DNA of 64,000 nt from an uncultured Gammaproteobacteria bacterium (GCA_958295465.1 OY282353.1:5447001-5511000), one strand, 5' to 3'. Positions 54,610 to 63,361 are shown, numbered from the stretch's first letter. Translations and numbers: made by a program. The notes: generated by a model not told the origin, from the letters alone.

Positions 54610-55692
54610 ATGATTGGACAACGATTGAAGATTGCCCGCACCGCGGCCGGGTTGTCACTCAGGGGGTTGGAGGCTGCAATTGGAAATCGTGTCACGGCAC
54701 AGGCGATCGGCAAGTACGAGCGAGGCGAGTCGATGCCGAGCTCCGGGGTCCTGATCGCGCTAGCCGACGCGCTCGGCGTTTCCGTGGACTATCTGGTCGG
54801 CGATCAGGAAATGGTGCTAGAGCCCGTCGACTTCAGGAAAAAGACGATCACGAGCAGGCGTGAGGTGGCCCAGGTCGAGGCGCAGGTGCTGCGTATGCTC
54901 GAAGGCTACCTCATGGTCGAGGAATTGCTCCGCCTGCCTAGCGTGGAGTGGGACAAGCCCCGCGATGCACCCTTTCCGGTCGTCGGCGACGTCGCGGAAG
55001 CGGACCGGGGAGCCCACGCGTTACGGAGCCATTGGGGCTTGGGGATCGATCCGATCCCCGACCTGGTGGAAATCCTGGAAGGGCGTGGAGTGAAGGTGCT
55101 GTCCGTCACCCTCGCCGAGAGCATCGACGGCCTGACGGCACGGGTCCGCCGTACGCGCGGAAGCGCCGTACCCGTCATCGTCGTGAACGGCGCCCACTGG
55201 GGCGAACGGCAACGCTTCACGATAGCGCACGAGCTCGGCCACATGGTCCTGTCCGTCATCGGCAGGAAAGTGGACAGTGAGAAGGCGGCGCATCGTTTCG
55301 CCGGCGCGTTTCTCATGCCGGCCGAGTCGCTGTGGTCGGAAGTCGGCAAGCGCCGCACGTCGGTCGGATGGGACGAACTCTTCAAGCTCAAGCAGTTGTT
55401 CAGGGTAAGTGTGCAAGCCCTCACTTACCGCTGCAAGGATCTCGGCATATTCAACCAGACCCTCTTCCGGCGACTGTTCGACGAGTTCAAGCGCCGCGGT
55501 TGGCGTGACCCGCCTTACGAGGAACCTCTCGCGATTCGGGAGGGCGAGAAGCCCCGGCGATTCGAGCGGCTGTGCCTGCGCGCCCTGGCGGAGGGGGCAA
55601 TCTCCGAGCCGAAGGCGGCCGAATTGCTGGGGGTCCCGGTTCGAGAGCTGGACCGCCGGATGCAGGAACCACCGGAGAGCGGTGCTGCCTGA
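54610..55692 (+). CDS. XRE-family regulator with ImmA/IrrE metalloprotease domain
   Basis: 360 residues. An N-terminal helix-turn-helix (LKIARTAAGLSLRGLEAAIG...YERGESMPS) is joined to an ImmA/IrrE-like zinc peptidase with IAHELGHMVL (HExxH). A PIN-domain reading frame follows. Such proteins cleave repressors or regulate mobile elements and toxin modules; here the divergent position suggests it controls the CBASS operon. AGGGGAGA lies seven bases before the ATG. Its 3' third is duplicated at 56787-57181. Confidence 0.9.
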   Translation: MIGQRLKIARTAAGLSLRGLEAAIGNRVTAQAIGKYERGESMPSSGVLIALADALGVSVDYLVGDQEMVLEPVDFRKKTITSRREVAQVEAQVLRMLEGYLMVEELLRLPSVEWDKPRDAPFPVVGDVAEADRGAHALRSHWGLGIDPIPDLVEILEGRGVKVLSVTLAESIDGLTARVRRTRGSAVPVIVVNGAHWGERQRFTIAHELGHMVLSVIGRKVDSEKAAHRFAGAFLMPAESLWSEVGKRRTSVGWDELFKLKQLFRVSVQALTYRCKDLGIFNQTLFRRLFDEFKRRGWRDPPYEEPLAIREGEKPRRFERLCLRALAEGAISEPKAAELLGVPVRELDRRMQEPPESGAA

Positions 55693-55711
55693 GCCCGGAT
55701 GCCGGAACGCC

Positions 55712-55888
55712 ATGAAGGTATTGGTCTCCGACACTTCCGCACTGGTCGATCTGGAACGCGGGTCATTGCTGGATGCGGCCTTCCGGCTGCCGTTCGAGTT
55801 CGTCGTGCCGGATCTGCTGTACGAGCGCGAATTGAAGGGCCTAGAGTTGACCCTGATCTCGTGGACATCTGGCGGCGAAGCGAGATGA
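55712..55888 (+). pseudogene. PIN-domain protein, truncated copy 1
   Basis: Begins MKVLVSDTSALVDLERGSLLD with the first PIN acidic residue (Asp7) and VVPDLLYERELKG. After about 45 residues the frame changes to unrelated sequence and ends. The remaining acidic residues of the RNase site are absent. Follows the ImmA gene by 20 bases and was probably its operon partner. Confidence 0.75.
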
Positions 55889-56010
55889 TGGCCGGAATCA
55901 AGGAGCACGATACAGCTCCCGAAATCACCGTCCAGCGTCATCGCCTCAATCGCGCCGGAAACCGACAAGCCAACTGCTCCCTGCGCATGGTCGTCATGTG
56001 CCGGCGGCGT
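55877..56010 (+). repeat. Direct repeat flanking the CBASS/ImmA block, right copy
   Basis: Aligned with 51478-51605: GAAGCGAGATGATGG, then GAATCAAG, GCGATAC/CGATAC, GCGTCA, CGCCTCAA, and CTGCGCATGGTCGTC in the same order and spacing. Confidence 0.8.
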
Positions 56011-56087
56011 GCGGTGTGTGTCCGTAACCCCCTTGATACCACCGTGAAGCTTTACGGATAGCGTAATACCCGGTAAAGTCGGCGCGC

Positions 56088-56366
56088 ATGATTCGAAGCT
56101 TCAGGGATCGGGATACGCGGCGCTTCTTCGAGGGCCGTCGGGTCGTGGCATTCCAGGGATTCGCCGATCAGGCCGCACGCCGCCTGACCCTTCTCGACAG
56201 CGCGGAGATCCTCGGTGACCTTGCGGCCTTGCCGGGTAACCGGCTGGAAGCGCTACGGGGCGATCGCGCCGGTCAGCACAGCATTCGAATCAACGTTCAG
56301 TGGAGGATCTGCTTCCGTTGGACCGATGAAGGACCGTGCGACGTGGAGATCGTGGATTATCACTGA
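56088..56366 (+). CDS. higB: HigB/GraT-type toxin
   Basis: 92 residues of the RelE/HigB superfamily: MIRSFRDRDTRRFFEG, FADQAARRLTLLDSA, LPGNRLEALRGDRAGQHSIRINVQWRICF and VEIVDYH. It cleaves mRNA on the ribosome. higA starts 12 bases after the stop. Complete in length. Confidence 0.92.
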   Translation: MIRSFRDRDTRRFFEGRRVVAFQGFADQAARRLTLLDSAEILGDLAALPGNRLEALRGDRAGQHSIRINVQWRICFRWTDEGPCDVEIVDYH

Positions 56367-56378
56367 GAGGGGACGACG

Positions 56379-56684
56379 ATGAACGCGAGGAACGGGATGA
56401 GGCCGGTGCATCCGGGTGAGATCTTGCGCGAAGAACTCGATTCGATCGGACTTTCGGCCAATGCGCTGTCGAAAGCGCTGGGCGTACCGGTGAACCGGAT
56501 CACGATGATCCTGAACGGCCAGCGTGGGGTGAGCGCGGACACGGCGCTCAGGCTGGCGCGATATTTCGGGACGTCGCCGCAGCTTTGGCTGAACCTGCAA
56601 AAGACCTGGGAGCTTCGCCGGGCGGAGATCGGGAAGGGCCGCGAGATCGTCGAACGGGTGAGACTTCGGCAGTCGGCGGCATAG
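56379..56684 (+). CDS. higA: HigA/GraA-type antitoxin
   Basis: 101 residues, XRE-family: RPVHPGEILREELDSIGLSANALSKALGVPVNRITMILNGQRGVSADTALRLARYFGTSPQLWLNLQ in the normal HigA order (helix-turn-helix followed by the dimer helices). It neutralises HigB and represses the operon. The pair lies between the two copies of the immA-PIN repeat. Confidence 0.93.
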   Translation: MNARNGMRPVHPGEILREELDSIGLSANALSKALGVPVNRITMILNGQRGVSADTALRLARYFGTSPQLWLNLQKTWELRRAEIGKGREIVERVRLRQSAA

Positions 56685-56786
56685 CAGAGCGGAGACAGAA
56701 AACCGGCGCGCGACATCGACCAGTTTCCGGTCGCTGTGCCGACGCTTGCTGTCCCGGCGGAGCAACGTTGCGAAGCCGCCGAGCAT

Positions 56787-57181
56787 TCGCCGGCGCGTTT
56801 CTCATGCCGGCCGAGTCGCTGTGGTCGGAAGTCGGCAAGCGCCGCACGTCGGTCGGATGGGACGAACTCTTCAAGCTCAAGCAGTTGTTCGGGGTAAGTG
56901 TGCAAGCCCTCACTTACCGCTGCAAGGATCTCGGCATATTCAACCAGACCCTCTTCCGGCGGCTGTTCGACGAGTTCAAGCGCCGCGGTTGGCGTGACCC
57001 GCCCTGTGAGGAACCTCTCGCGATTCGGGAGGGCGAGAAGCCCCGGCGATTCGAGCGGCTGTGCCCGCGCGCCCTGGCGGAAGGGGCAATCTCCGAGCCG
57101 AAGGCGGCCGAATTGCTGGGGATCCCGGTTCGAGAGCTGGACCGCCGGATGCAGGAGCCACCGGAGAGTGGTGCCGCCTGA
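56787..57181 (+). pseudogene. immA 3' fragment
   Basis: Encodes FAGAFLMPAESLWSEVGK to the same end as the intact gene (QEPPESGAA) with few changes. It lacks the helix-turn-helix and the HExxH motif, so it has no protease function. Confidence 0.9.
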
Positions 57182-57305
57182 GCCCGGATGCCGGAACGCC
57201 ATGAAGGTATTGGTCTCCGACACTTCTGCGCTGGTCGATCTTGAACGCGGATCGTTGCTGGATGCGGCCTTTCGCCTGCCGTTCGAGTTCGTCGTTCCGG
57301 ATCTG
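56787..57305 (+). repeat. About 520-bp direct repeat: second copy of immA 3' end and PIN start
   Basis: Nearly identical to 55295-55816. It begins TTCGCCGGCGCGTTTCTCATG in both copies. It includes the last 130 codons of immA and the first 35 codons of the PIN gene. Confidence 0.92.
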
Positions 57306-57329
57306 CCCTCACGCCGGCTGCATTCGTGA
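57201..57329 (+). pseudogene. PIN-domain fragment, copy 2
   Basis: Identical start to copy 1 (MKVLVSDTSALVDLERGS) through VVPDL, then diverges into PSRRLHS and stops after 42 codons. Confidence 0.85.
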
Positions 57330-57378
57330 AAGTCCACGGACCGATCGTCTGCACCCGGTGCGCCCTGCGCCTGTGAGC

Positions 57379-57442
57379 GGCGACCGCTGGTGGCGCGGTC
57401 GCCCCTGGTCAGCGCCGCAGACGAGCGAGGAACAGTCTTGCG
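57379..57442 (+). repeat. Hairpin-containing dispersed repeat, copy 2
   Basis: Stem GCGACCGC (57380-57387) and GCGGTCGC (57395-57402) around a 7-base loop, then CAGCGCCGCAGACG and GAGGAACAGTCTTG as in 11729-11795. It precedes the Rpn gene by 60 bases. Confidence 0.75.
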
Positions 57443-57503
57443 CCTACGAGTTCCGGCCTCTGCGTCCGGCGGCCGGTCCTCCGCAATCCGCCATGCTCGC
57501 CCC

Positions 57504-58481
57504 ATGGACGCCCTCGACAAGCTCGCCTTCTCCTTCCCCACCATGGTCCGCGAACTCCTGCGCCTGCTCCCCAGGGCATTCACCGTCGAGCTCGACCTGC
57601 GCACCCTGCAACGCCTCCCCACCGCCCATGTCGGCCCCGGACTGCGGCAACGCCATGCCGACATGCCCTGGCGTATCGCCTGCCGGCGCCGCGCCGGACA
57701 TCCGCTCCGGCCCCCCGTGCTCCTCACCCTCGAGTTCCAGGCCACCGTGGACCGCCACATGGCCCTGCGCGTGGAGATCTACACCGCCCTGCTGCGACAG
57801 GACCTGCTCCGCGAGGGCCACTTGGTAGGGCCGAACCGGGAACTGCCCCGCGTCCTGCCGGTGGTGGTGCACACCGGGCGCGAGCGCTGGAGCGCGCCAC
57901 TCAGCGTGCGTGCGCTGACCGCACCGGGGCCGGAGGCCATCACACCCTTGCAGCCGGAGGCCCGCTACGTGCTGCTTGACGGCCCGGCCTTGCCGGATGA
58001 CGATGCCCGCCGCAATCTGGCGGCGGCGCTCATCGCGGTGCAGAGCTGTGTCGAGGCGGCGCGGATGCCGGAGCGGGTGGCGAGGTTGCTGGGGCTGCTG
58101 CGTCGCTCGGGGGACGAGGCCTTGGGGGAGGCGTTGCGCGAGGCGGTGAGGGGGATGCTGGAGAGGCGATTCGGCGGCGAGTTGCCGCGGCGATGGATGG
58201 AGGAGCCGACGATGTTGGAGCACAGGATGGATGAGTGGGAGCAGGAGTGGTTCCGACAGGGGCGTGAGGAGGGCATCCGGCGAGGCCGCGAGGAGGGCCG
58301 GGCCGAGGAGCGGGCCTTGCTGCTGCGGCTGGCGGCACGGCGGTTCGGCGCGGACACGGCCGAGGCTCTGGGCAGGCTGCTCGAAGAGGTGGACGACGCG
58401 GACCGTCTCGCCGAGGTCGGCGAGATGGTCGTCGATTGCCGGACCGGAGGCGAGCTGCTCGACCGCGCCGGGCGCGCGTGA
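57504..58481 (+). CDS. Rpn family nuclease / putative transposase (PD-(D/E)XK)
   Basis: 325 residues. The pattern of an N-terminal LRLLPRAFTVELDLRTLQR, then VLLTLEFQATVDRHMALRVEIY, matches Rpn/YhgA-like proteins whose PD-(D/E)XK core includes ExQ (LEFQ) in place of ExK. A Glu/Arg-rich helical linker (residues 250-280) leads to a DUF4351-like C-terminal helix bundle (LAARRFGADTAEALGRLLEEV). Rpn proteins promote RecA-independent recombination and lie in mobile regions. ATG 57504 has no clear ribosome site. Confidence 0.85.
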   Translation: MDALDKLAFSFPTMVRELLRLLPRAFTVELDLRTLQRLPTAHVGPGLRQRHADMPWRIACRRRAGHPLRPPVLLTLEFQATVDRHMALRVEIYTALLRQDLLREGHLVGPNRELPRVLPVVVHTGRERWSAPLSVRALTAPGPEAITPLQPEARYVLLDGPALPDDDARRNLAAALIAVQSCVEAARMPERVARLLGLLRRSGDEALGEALREAVRGMLERRFGGELPRRWMEEPTMLEHRMDEWEQEWFRQGREEGIRRGREEGRAEERALLLRLAARRFGADTAEALGRLLEEVDDADRLAEVGEMVVDCRTGGELLDRAGRA

Positions 58482-58695
58482 GCGCGCGCCTCCGCCCCCC
58501 GCCGACATGATGCCGGACGGCGGCCGTCGGCGAACGATGACGTGTGTTGATGGCTGCGTATTATCCGCGGTTTTACGTAGCTGCTAACACGACGTGGCGC
58601 GGCCTCTCGACATCCCGCGGCCCGCGCCGCTCTCACGTGTTTCCCGGGCGCTCGATGATGCGCGCCCCGACCGGGACCGCACCCGGTTCACGGGT

Positions 58696-59181
58696 TCAGG
58701 GCAGGGGGACGATCAGGGTCGGCACGCGCGAGCGTCTCAGCACGCTCTTCGCCACCCCTCCCAGGAAGGTGTGGCTGAGCCCCTTCTCGTGCGCGCCCAT
58801 CACGATGAGGTCGCACCCCAGCTTGACCGATGTCTTGAGGATCTCCTCGGCCGGGTAGGATTCGACAACGTCGACAGATTTGATCCGGTCGCGGACCTTC
58901 CGGTCCTCGGGGCTTTGCTGCGACCAGAACGTGTCCTGCTGCTTCATGACCTCCGAGCGGATGGTCCGGACCCGCTCCTCGAGGGCCTCGTGGCGCTTGC
59001 CGGCATCCATCAGGAACCCCTGGATGGTCACCTTGGCGTCGGTGGAGAGCTCTTCCACCACGTGCAGCACGTGCATGTCGGCGCCGGTCAGCTTCGCCAG
59101 CCAGGCGGCATAGCGAAGCGCCACGTTGGAATTCTCCGAGAGATCGCTGCAATACAGGAGCTTGCGCACTTCCGCGGGCAT
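58696..59181 (-). CDS. Universal stress protein (UspA family)
   Basis: 161 residues. The chain begins KLLYCSDLSENSNVALRYA and ends DLIVMGAHEKGLSHTFLGGVAKSVLRRSRVPTLIV, with the G-2x-G-9x-G(S/T) ATP-binding pattern changed at its first position (GAHEKG). AGAGGA precedes ATG 59181, 40 bases after dctM. A Usp as last gene of a TRAP operon recalls TeaD of the ectoine transporter TeaABC, where it modulates transport. Confidence 0.9.
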   Translation of the reverse strand: MPAEVRKLLYCSDLSENSNVALRYAAWLAKLTGADMHVLHVVEELSTDAKVTIQGFLMDAGKRHEALEERVRTIRSEVMKQQDTFWSQQSPEDRKVRDRIKSVDVVESYPAEEILKTSVKLGCDLIVMGAHEKGLSHTFLGGVAKSVLRRSRVPTLIVPLP

Positions 59182-59221
59182 GGCGGGGTTTCCTCTGCGG
59201 TCGCCGGTCGCCGCCGGCCCG

Positions 59222-60568
59222 TCAGTATCCAAGGGCCCTGGGCAGCCAGAGCGAGATCTCCGGCACGTAGGCGATGATGAACACCGCGATCACCGCGACC
59301 AGCGCGAAGGGGATGGCGCGCACCGATATCTCCTCGATGGACGAGTTGGAGATGCCGGAGGCGATGAACAGGTTCTCCCCGAGTGGCGGGGTCTGGAAGC
59401 CGATCTCGCAGCAGCAGACCATGACGATGCCGAAGTGCAGCGGGTCGATGCCCAGGTTGTAGGCGATCGGCAGTAGCACCGGCGTCAGGATCAGGATGGT
59501 GGCCAGGGTCTCCATGAACATGCCGACGAACAGCAGGAAGAGGATGAGCATGGCCCAGATCAGGAAGATGTTGTCGGTCACGTTCAGCATGGATTCGGCG
59601 ATGATGGCGGGGATCTCGTTCTCCACCAGCAAGCGCCCGAAGACCGTCGCCGTGAACAGGATCAGCAGCACCCGGCCGGTCAGCCAGGTGGTCGTTTGCA
59701 GGGAGTGGAAGAGGTTCTCCATCTTCAGCTCCCGGTGCACGAAGAAGCCGATGACCAGCGTGTAGAAGATGGCCACGATGGCCGATTCGGTCGGCGTGAA
59801 GAAGCCGGTGTAGATGCCGCCGAGGATGACCAGCGGGGCCAGGATCGACCAGAAGCCGGCGGTGAACGCGCGGCCGATGTTGCCCAGCGACCAGCCTTCC
59901 GCCGTTCCCTTGTAGCCGTACCGCCGGCACAGGATGTAGTTCATGATCAGCAGGCTGAGCGCCAGCAGCAGCCCCGGGAAGACGCCGGCGATGAACAGCT
60001 TGGGGATGGACACCGACTGGAACTCGCCGAACGTGTCCACCGCTTCCGGGGACGGGTTCATGCCCAGGGCCGAAATGCCGAAGATGACCATGGGAATGGA
60101 CGGCGGGATGACGACGCCGAGACCGCCCGAAGACGCGGTGATCGCCGACGCATAGCCCTTGTCGTAGCCGCGCGCGGCCATCGCGGGGATCATCAGCATG
60201 CCGACGGCGGCGGTGGTCGCCGGGCCGGAGCCGGAAATGGCCCCGAAGAACAGGCAGGCGATGACCGTCGCGGCGGAAATGCCGCCGGTCACCGGACCGG
60301 CGAACGATTCGGCCAGGGCCACCAGGCGCTTCGAGATGCCTGCCGCCTCCATCAGGGCGCCGGCCAGGATGAAGGCCGGGAGCGCCATCAGCGGAAACGC
60401 GCCGACGGAGGTGAAGGCGATCTGTACGAACTTGATGGGGTTCTCATCCAGAAAGAGGAAGGTCGCCAGGGCGGAGACGCCCAGTGCGACCGTGATGGGT
60501 GCGCCCAGCACCAGGAGGACCAGAAATGATCCGAACAGGAGCAGGACGATGATGGCTTCGTATTCCAT
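59222..60568 (-). CDS. dctM: TRAP transporter large membrane subunit (DctM family)
   Basis: 448 residues, about 12 hydrophobic helices. GSGPATTAAVGMLMIP, GGLGVVIPPSIPMVIFG and GGIYTGFFTPTESA are DctM signatures. It forms the sodium-driven channel of the transporter together with DctQ. 21 bases after dctQ. Confidence 0.96.
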   Translation of the reverse strand: MEYEAIIVLLLFGSFLVLLVLGAPITVALGVSALATFLFLDENPIKFVQIAFTSVGAFPLMALPAFILAGALMEAAGISKRLVALAESFAGPVTGGISAATVIACLFFGAISGSGPATTAAVGMLMIPAMAARGYDKGYASAITASSGGLGVVIPPSIPMVIFGISALGMNPSPEAVDTFGEFQSVSIPKLFIAGVFPGLLLALSLLIMNYILCRRYGYKGTAEGWSLGNIGRAFTAGFWSILAPLVILGGIYTGFFTPTESAIVAIFYTLVIGFFVHRELKMENLFHSLQTTTWLTGRVLLILFTATVFGRLLVENEIPAIIAESMLNVTDNIFLIWAMLILFLLFVGMFMETLATILILTPVLLPIAYNLGIDPLHFGIVMVCCCEIGFQTPPLGENLFIASGISNSSIEEISVRAIPFALVAVIAVFIIAYVPEISLWLPRALGY

Positions 60569-60589
60569 GAGAACGAGACTCCCCTCGAA

Positions 60590-61159
60590 TCAGCCGCCGG
60601 CCTCGCGGCCGGCTTCGGCGCCGCCGTCGAGCCCCTCCTCGAGCATCTTGTCGACCTCGGCCTTTTCCGGGTCGACGACATCGACGCCCTTGACGAGCTT
60701 CACGTAGTTCACCTGGATGATGCGGATGGACATCAGGGCGAAGGCCACCGGCAACATCATGTAGAAATACTTCATGGGAACCCCGAGGGTCTGGGATTTC
60801 CAGAACGGGTTCATCTTGTTGAACACGAAGTCGTAGCTCAGGTAGACGAAGTAGACGTTGAACCCGAGCCAGAAGAGGTCCGCGAACGCCTCGACCCACG
60901 GAACCGCCTTCCTGGGCAGGAGGTTGAACTGGAAGGTCACCCGGTTGTGGGCTCCCAGCTTGGCGGCGTAGCTGGCGCCGAAGAAGACGAACCAGACGAA
61001 CAGGTACGTCGCCAGCTCCTCGCTCCAAGACAGGGAGAAATCGAAGAATTCCCGCATCAGGATCTGCGCGAACAGCAGCACGACGAAGAACGCCAGCAGC
61101 GACCGGCAGACGTAGCTTTCGATGTTGTCGAAGACCCTGATGAACACGTTGTTTCCCAT
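60590..61159 (-). CDS. dctQ: TRAP transporter small membrane subunit (DctQ family)
   Basis: About 189 residues with four hydrophobic helices. SWSEELATYLFVWFVFFGASYA is the DctQ hallmark. AAGGAGG lies before two successive ATGs; the second (61159) has the better distance. The C-terminal 35 residues are an acidic tail (EVDKMLEEGLDGG) longer than usual. Confidence 0.94.
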   Translation of the reverse strand: MGNNVFIRVFDNIESYVCRSLLAFFVVLLFAQILMREFFDFSLSWSEELATYLFVWFVFFGASYAAKLGAHNRVTFQFNLLPRKAVPWVEAFADLFWLGFNVYFVYLSYDFVFNKMNPFWKSQTLGVPMKYFYMMLPVAFALMSIRIIQVNYVKLVKGVDVVDPEKAEVDKMLEEGLDGGAEAGREAGG

Positions 61160-61176
61160 CATCGCCTCCTTCATCC

Positions 61177-61200
61177 CTTGCACGCCCGGCGGCGGGCAAG
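61177..61200 (-). repeat. Intergenic hairpin between the TauA-like gene and dctQ
   Basis: CTTGCACGCC-CGGC-GGCGGGCAAG forms a stem with one mismatch. The following bases (GGCGCAACGGCCGCAACGC) resemble those after the hairpin at 62282-62307. Confidence 0.8.
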
Positions 61201-61260
61201 GGCGCAACGGCCGCAACGCGCCGCCGACACGCTCGACGCGGGCGTCAGAACACCGGCCGT

Positions 61261-62256
61261 TTACCGGACCCGTTCATAGAAGCCGGCGTCGAACATCGGT
61301 CCGTAGTCGTCGAGCGCCTCGGGCATGGCGCCCTGCTCGACGTAGAAATCCGCCACCTCCCGGGTGAACGCCTGCACCCCGCCCCCCATCCAGGTTCCGG
61401 TCAACTGGGCGTCGCGGGTGTAGAACTGGAACCGCGAGAGAAGGATGTTGGACTCCTTGAGACTCAGGCCGGCGGCCTCGGCGATGACCGGTCCCGCCTC
61501 GTCCGGGTGATCGTCCAGGTAGTCCGCCGCGCGATCCGACACCCTCAGGAACGCGGTCACCAGATCCGGATGCGCATCGGCGAAATCGTTGGTCACCGCG
61601 ACCACGTCGAACGTCCGAATGCCGATCTTGGTCTGCTCCCGAGCGCTCATCAGGACCCGGTTCTTGCCCAGCATGCGTCTGAGCGCACCGCCCCAGCCGC
61701 AGGCCATGGTCACTTCGCCACGGGCCAGTGCCTCGGCGCCCTTGACGGACACCATGTCGACGAGGTTCAGCTTGCCGGTGTCGACGGCGAGGAAATCCAG
61801 GGTGCGCAACAGCTTGTAGTGGGTCACGGTGCCGAAGGGCACCGCGATCTTCTTGCCTTCGAGCTCGTGGGCGTTGGCCTTGTCGATGGCGGCCTTGTAG
61901 TGCACCACGCAGTTGTCGTTCTCGGCGTAGGACACGGCGATGCCGACCGCCGTCAGGGGCGCCCCCCCGGACACCGCTCCCATGAACGGGATGATGCCCA
62001 TGGAATAAGAGATGTCGACCTCGCCGGCGACCATGGCGTCGGCCATCTGGACGCCGGAGTCGAATGGCCGCCACTTGACTTCGAGGCCCATCTCCTCGTC
62101 GTACCACCGCTCGGCCTGGGCCACCTGGTTGGCCGTCGGCCACTCCGGGAAGTAGGCGACGGTGACTGCCTCGGGCTTCTCCGCGGCCGTGGCGCCGGGA
62201 GCGGAAGCCGCCGCCAGCGCGGCGGCAGCCAGAATCGCCGCGATCGTTCGTTTCAT
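61261..62256 (-). CDS. TauA/NMT1-type periplasmic substrate-binding protein in a TRAP operon
   Basis: 331 residues with a signal peptide (MKRTIAAILAAAALAAASAPGATAA). The mature part is of the taurine/nitrate-type ABC binding family: VTVAYFPEWPTANQVA, then DISYSMGIIPFMGAVSGGAPL, GKKIAVPFGT and LARGEVTMACGWGGAL. Such proteins normally serve ABC permeases, and none is here. It lies between dctP and dctQ in the TRAP operon. It may bring a second substrate (taurine-like sulfonate is a guess) or sense it. Confidence 0.88.
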   Translation of the reverse strand: MKRTIAAILAAAALAAASAPGATAAEKPEAVTVAYFPEWPTANQVAQAERWYDEEMGLEVKWRPFDSGVQMADAMVAGEVDISYSMGIIPFMGAVSGGAPLTAVGIAVSYAENDNCVVHYKAAIDKANAHELEGKKIAVPFGTVTHYKLLRTLDFLAVDTGKLNLVDMVSVKGAEALARGEVTMACGWGGALRRMLGKNRVLMSAREQTKIGIRTFDVVAVTNDFADAHPDLVTAFLRVSDRAADYLDDHPDEAGPVIAEAAGLSLKESNILLSRFQFYTRDAQLTGTWMGGGVQAFTREVADFYVEQGAMPEALDDYGPMFDAGFYERVR

Positions 62257-62281
62257 CGGGCGTCCCTCCCCTTCCGCCTGT

Positions 62282-62307
62282 CCTTGCCCGCCCGGCGGCG
62301 GGCAAGG
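62282..62307 (-). repeat. Intergenic hairpin between dctP and the TauA-like gene
   Basis: A perfect 11-bp stem CCTTGCCCGCC / GGCGGGCAAGG around CGGC. No U-tract follows, so it is more likely an RNA-stabilising or REP-type hairpin than a terminator. Confidence 0.85.
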
Positions 62308-62356
62308 ACGCAGTGGTCGCAACGCACTGGCTGCGGGCCGAAGCCGCGGACCGGCA

Positions 62357-63361
62357 TCAACTGCGGCCCAGCATCTCCAGGACCCGGTCGAGCTTCTCCT
62401 TGCCGCCGATGCTGTCGTAGAACTTCGGCCATACCGCCTGGGTGGCGCGCTCGATGAACTCCTTCTCGCCGTCGGCGGGGTCCATGATCTCCATGCCTCT
62501 CGCGATCAGGTCCTCCCTGATCGCCGCCTCGCTCTTGCGCAGATGCTCGGCGCTGTGCATGGTCGCCAGCTTGCCGGCTTCGATCAACACCTGCCGAGTC
62601 TCTTCGTCGAGCCCCTGAAATATCTCTTCGCTGACGATCAGCGGCTCGATGGAGAAGATGTAGCGGATGTTGGTGATGTACTTCTGTACCTCATAGAACT
62701 TCATCGAATGCACGGTCAGGTACGGGTTGTCCTGGCCGTCGACCACCTTCTGCTGCAGCGCCGTGAAGGTCTCCGACCACGCCATCGGCGACGCGTTGAT
62801 CCCCCAGGACTTGTAGGTGTCGAGCATGATCTCGTTCTTCGGCACCCGGATCACCAGCCCTTCCAGATCCGCCACCGTGCGCACCGGCTTCTTGGAATTG
62901 GTCAGCACCCGGAAGCCGGTATAGGTCCAGCCGATGATCCGCACCTTGGCGTCGCGGATGGTGTTCTCGACCAGCTCCTGTCCGACCGGCCCCTGGGTCA
63001 GCTTGACGGCGTCGTCCAGGCTCAGGATCACGTACGGCAGGGTGAAGAGGCCCACCGTGGGAGAGAAGGGGGTGATGTTGTTGATGGCGAGCAGGGACAT
63101 GTCGAGCGTGCCCAGCGCGGCGTCGTTGACCGTGTCCTGCTCGGAGCCGAGCTGGCCGTTGAGGAACAGCTTGGCCCGGTGCTTGCCGCCGCTGAGCCGC
63201 TTGAGCTCCTCGGCGAACTTCTTGCCCAGCTCGTGCTGCGCACTGCCGCCGGCGTCGCCGACCGCGACCTTGAACCGCTTGGCGTGGGCGTCCATCGTCG
63301 TGAGAAGCAGCACGCTCGCGGCAATGCACAGGGTCTTCGTCAGGTTCGTCTTGATGTTCAT
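62357..63361 (-). CDS. dctP: TRAP transporter substrate-binding protein (DctP family)
   Basis: 334 residues with a signal peptide (MNIKTNLTKTLCIAAS...MDAHA). DctP-family signatures include DLEGLVIRVPKN (the substrate-carboxylate-binding Arg), MLDTYKSWGINASPMAWSETFTALQQKVVDGQDNP and QKYITNIRYIF. First gene of the operon dctP, tauA-like, dctQ, dctM, usp. Substrate not known; DctP proteins bind carboxylates or related anions. Confidence 0.95.
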   Translation of the reverse strand: MNIKTNLTKTLCIAASVLLLTTMDAHAKRFKVAVGDAGGSAQHELGKKFAEELKRLSGGKHRAKLFLNGQLGSEQDTVNDAALGTLDMSLLAINNITPFSPTVGLFTLPYVILSLDDAVKLTQGPVGQELVENTIRDAKVRIIGWTYTGFRVLTNSKKPVRTVADLEGLVIRVPKNEIMLDTYKSWGINASPMAWSETFTALQQKVVDGQDNPYLTVHSMKFYEVQKYITNIRYIFSIEPLIVSEEIFQGLDEETRQVLIEAGKLATMHSAEHLRKSEAAIREDLIARGMEIMDPADGEKEFIERATQAVWPKFYDSIGGKEKLDRVLEMLGRS

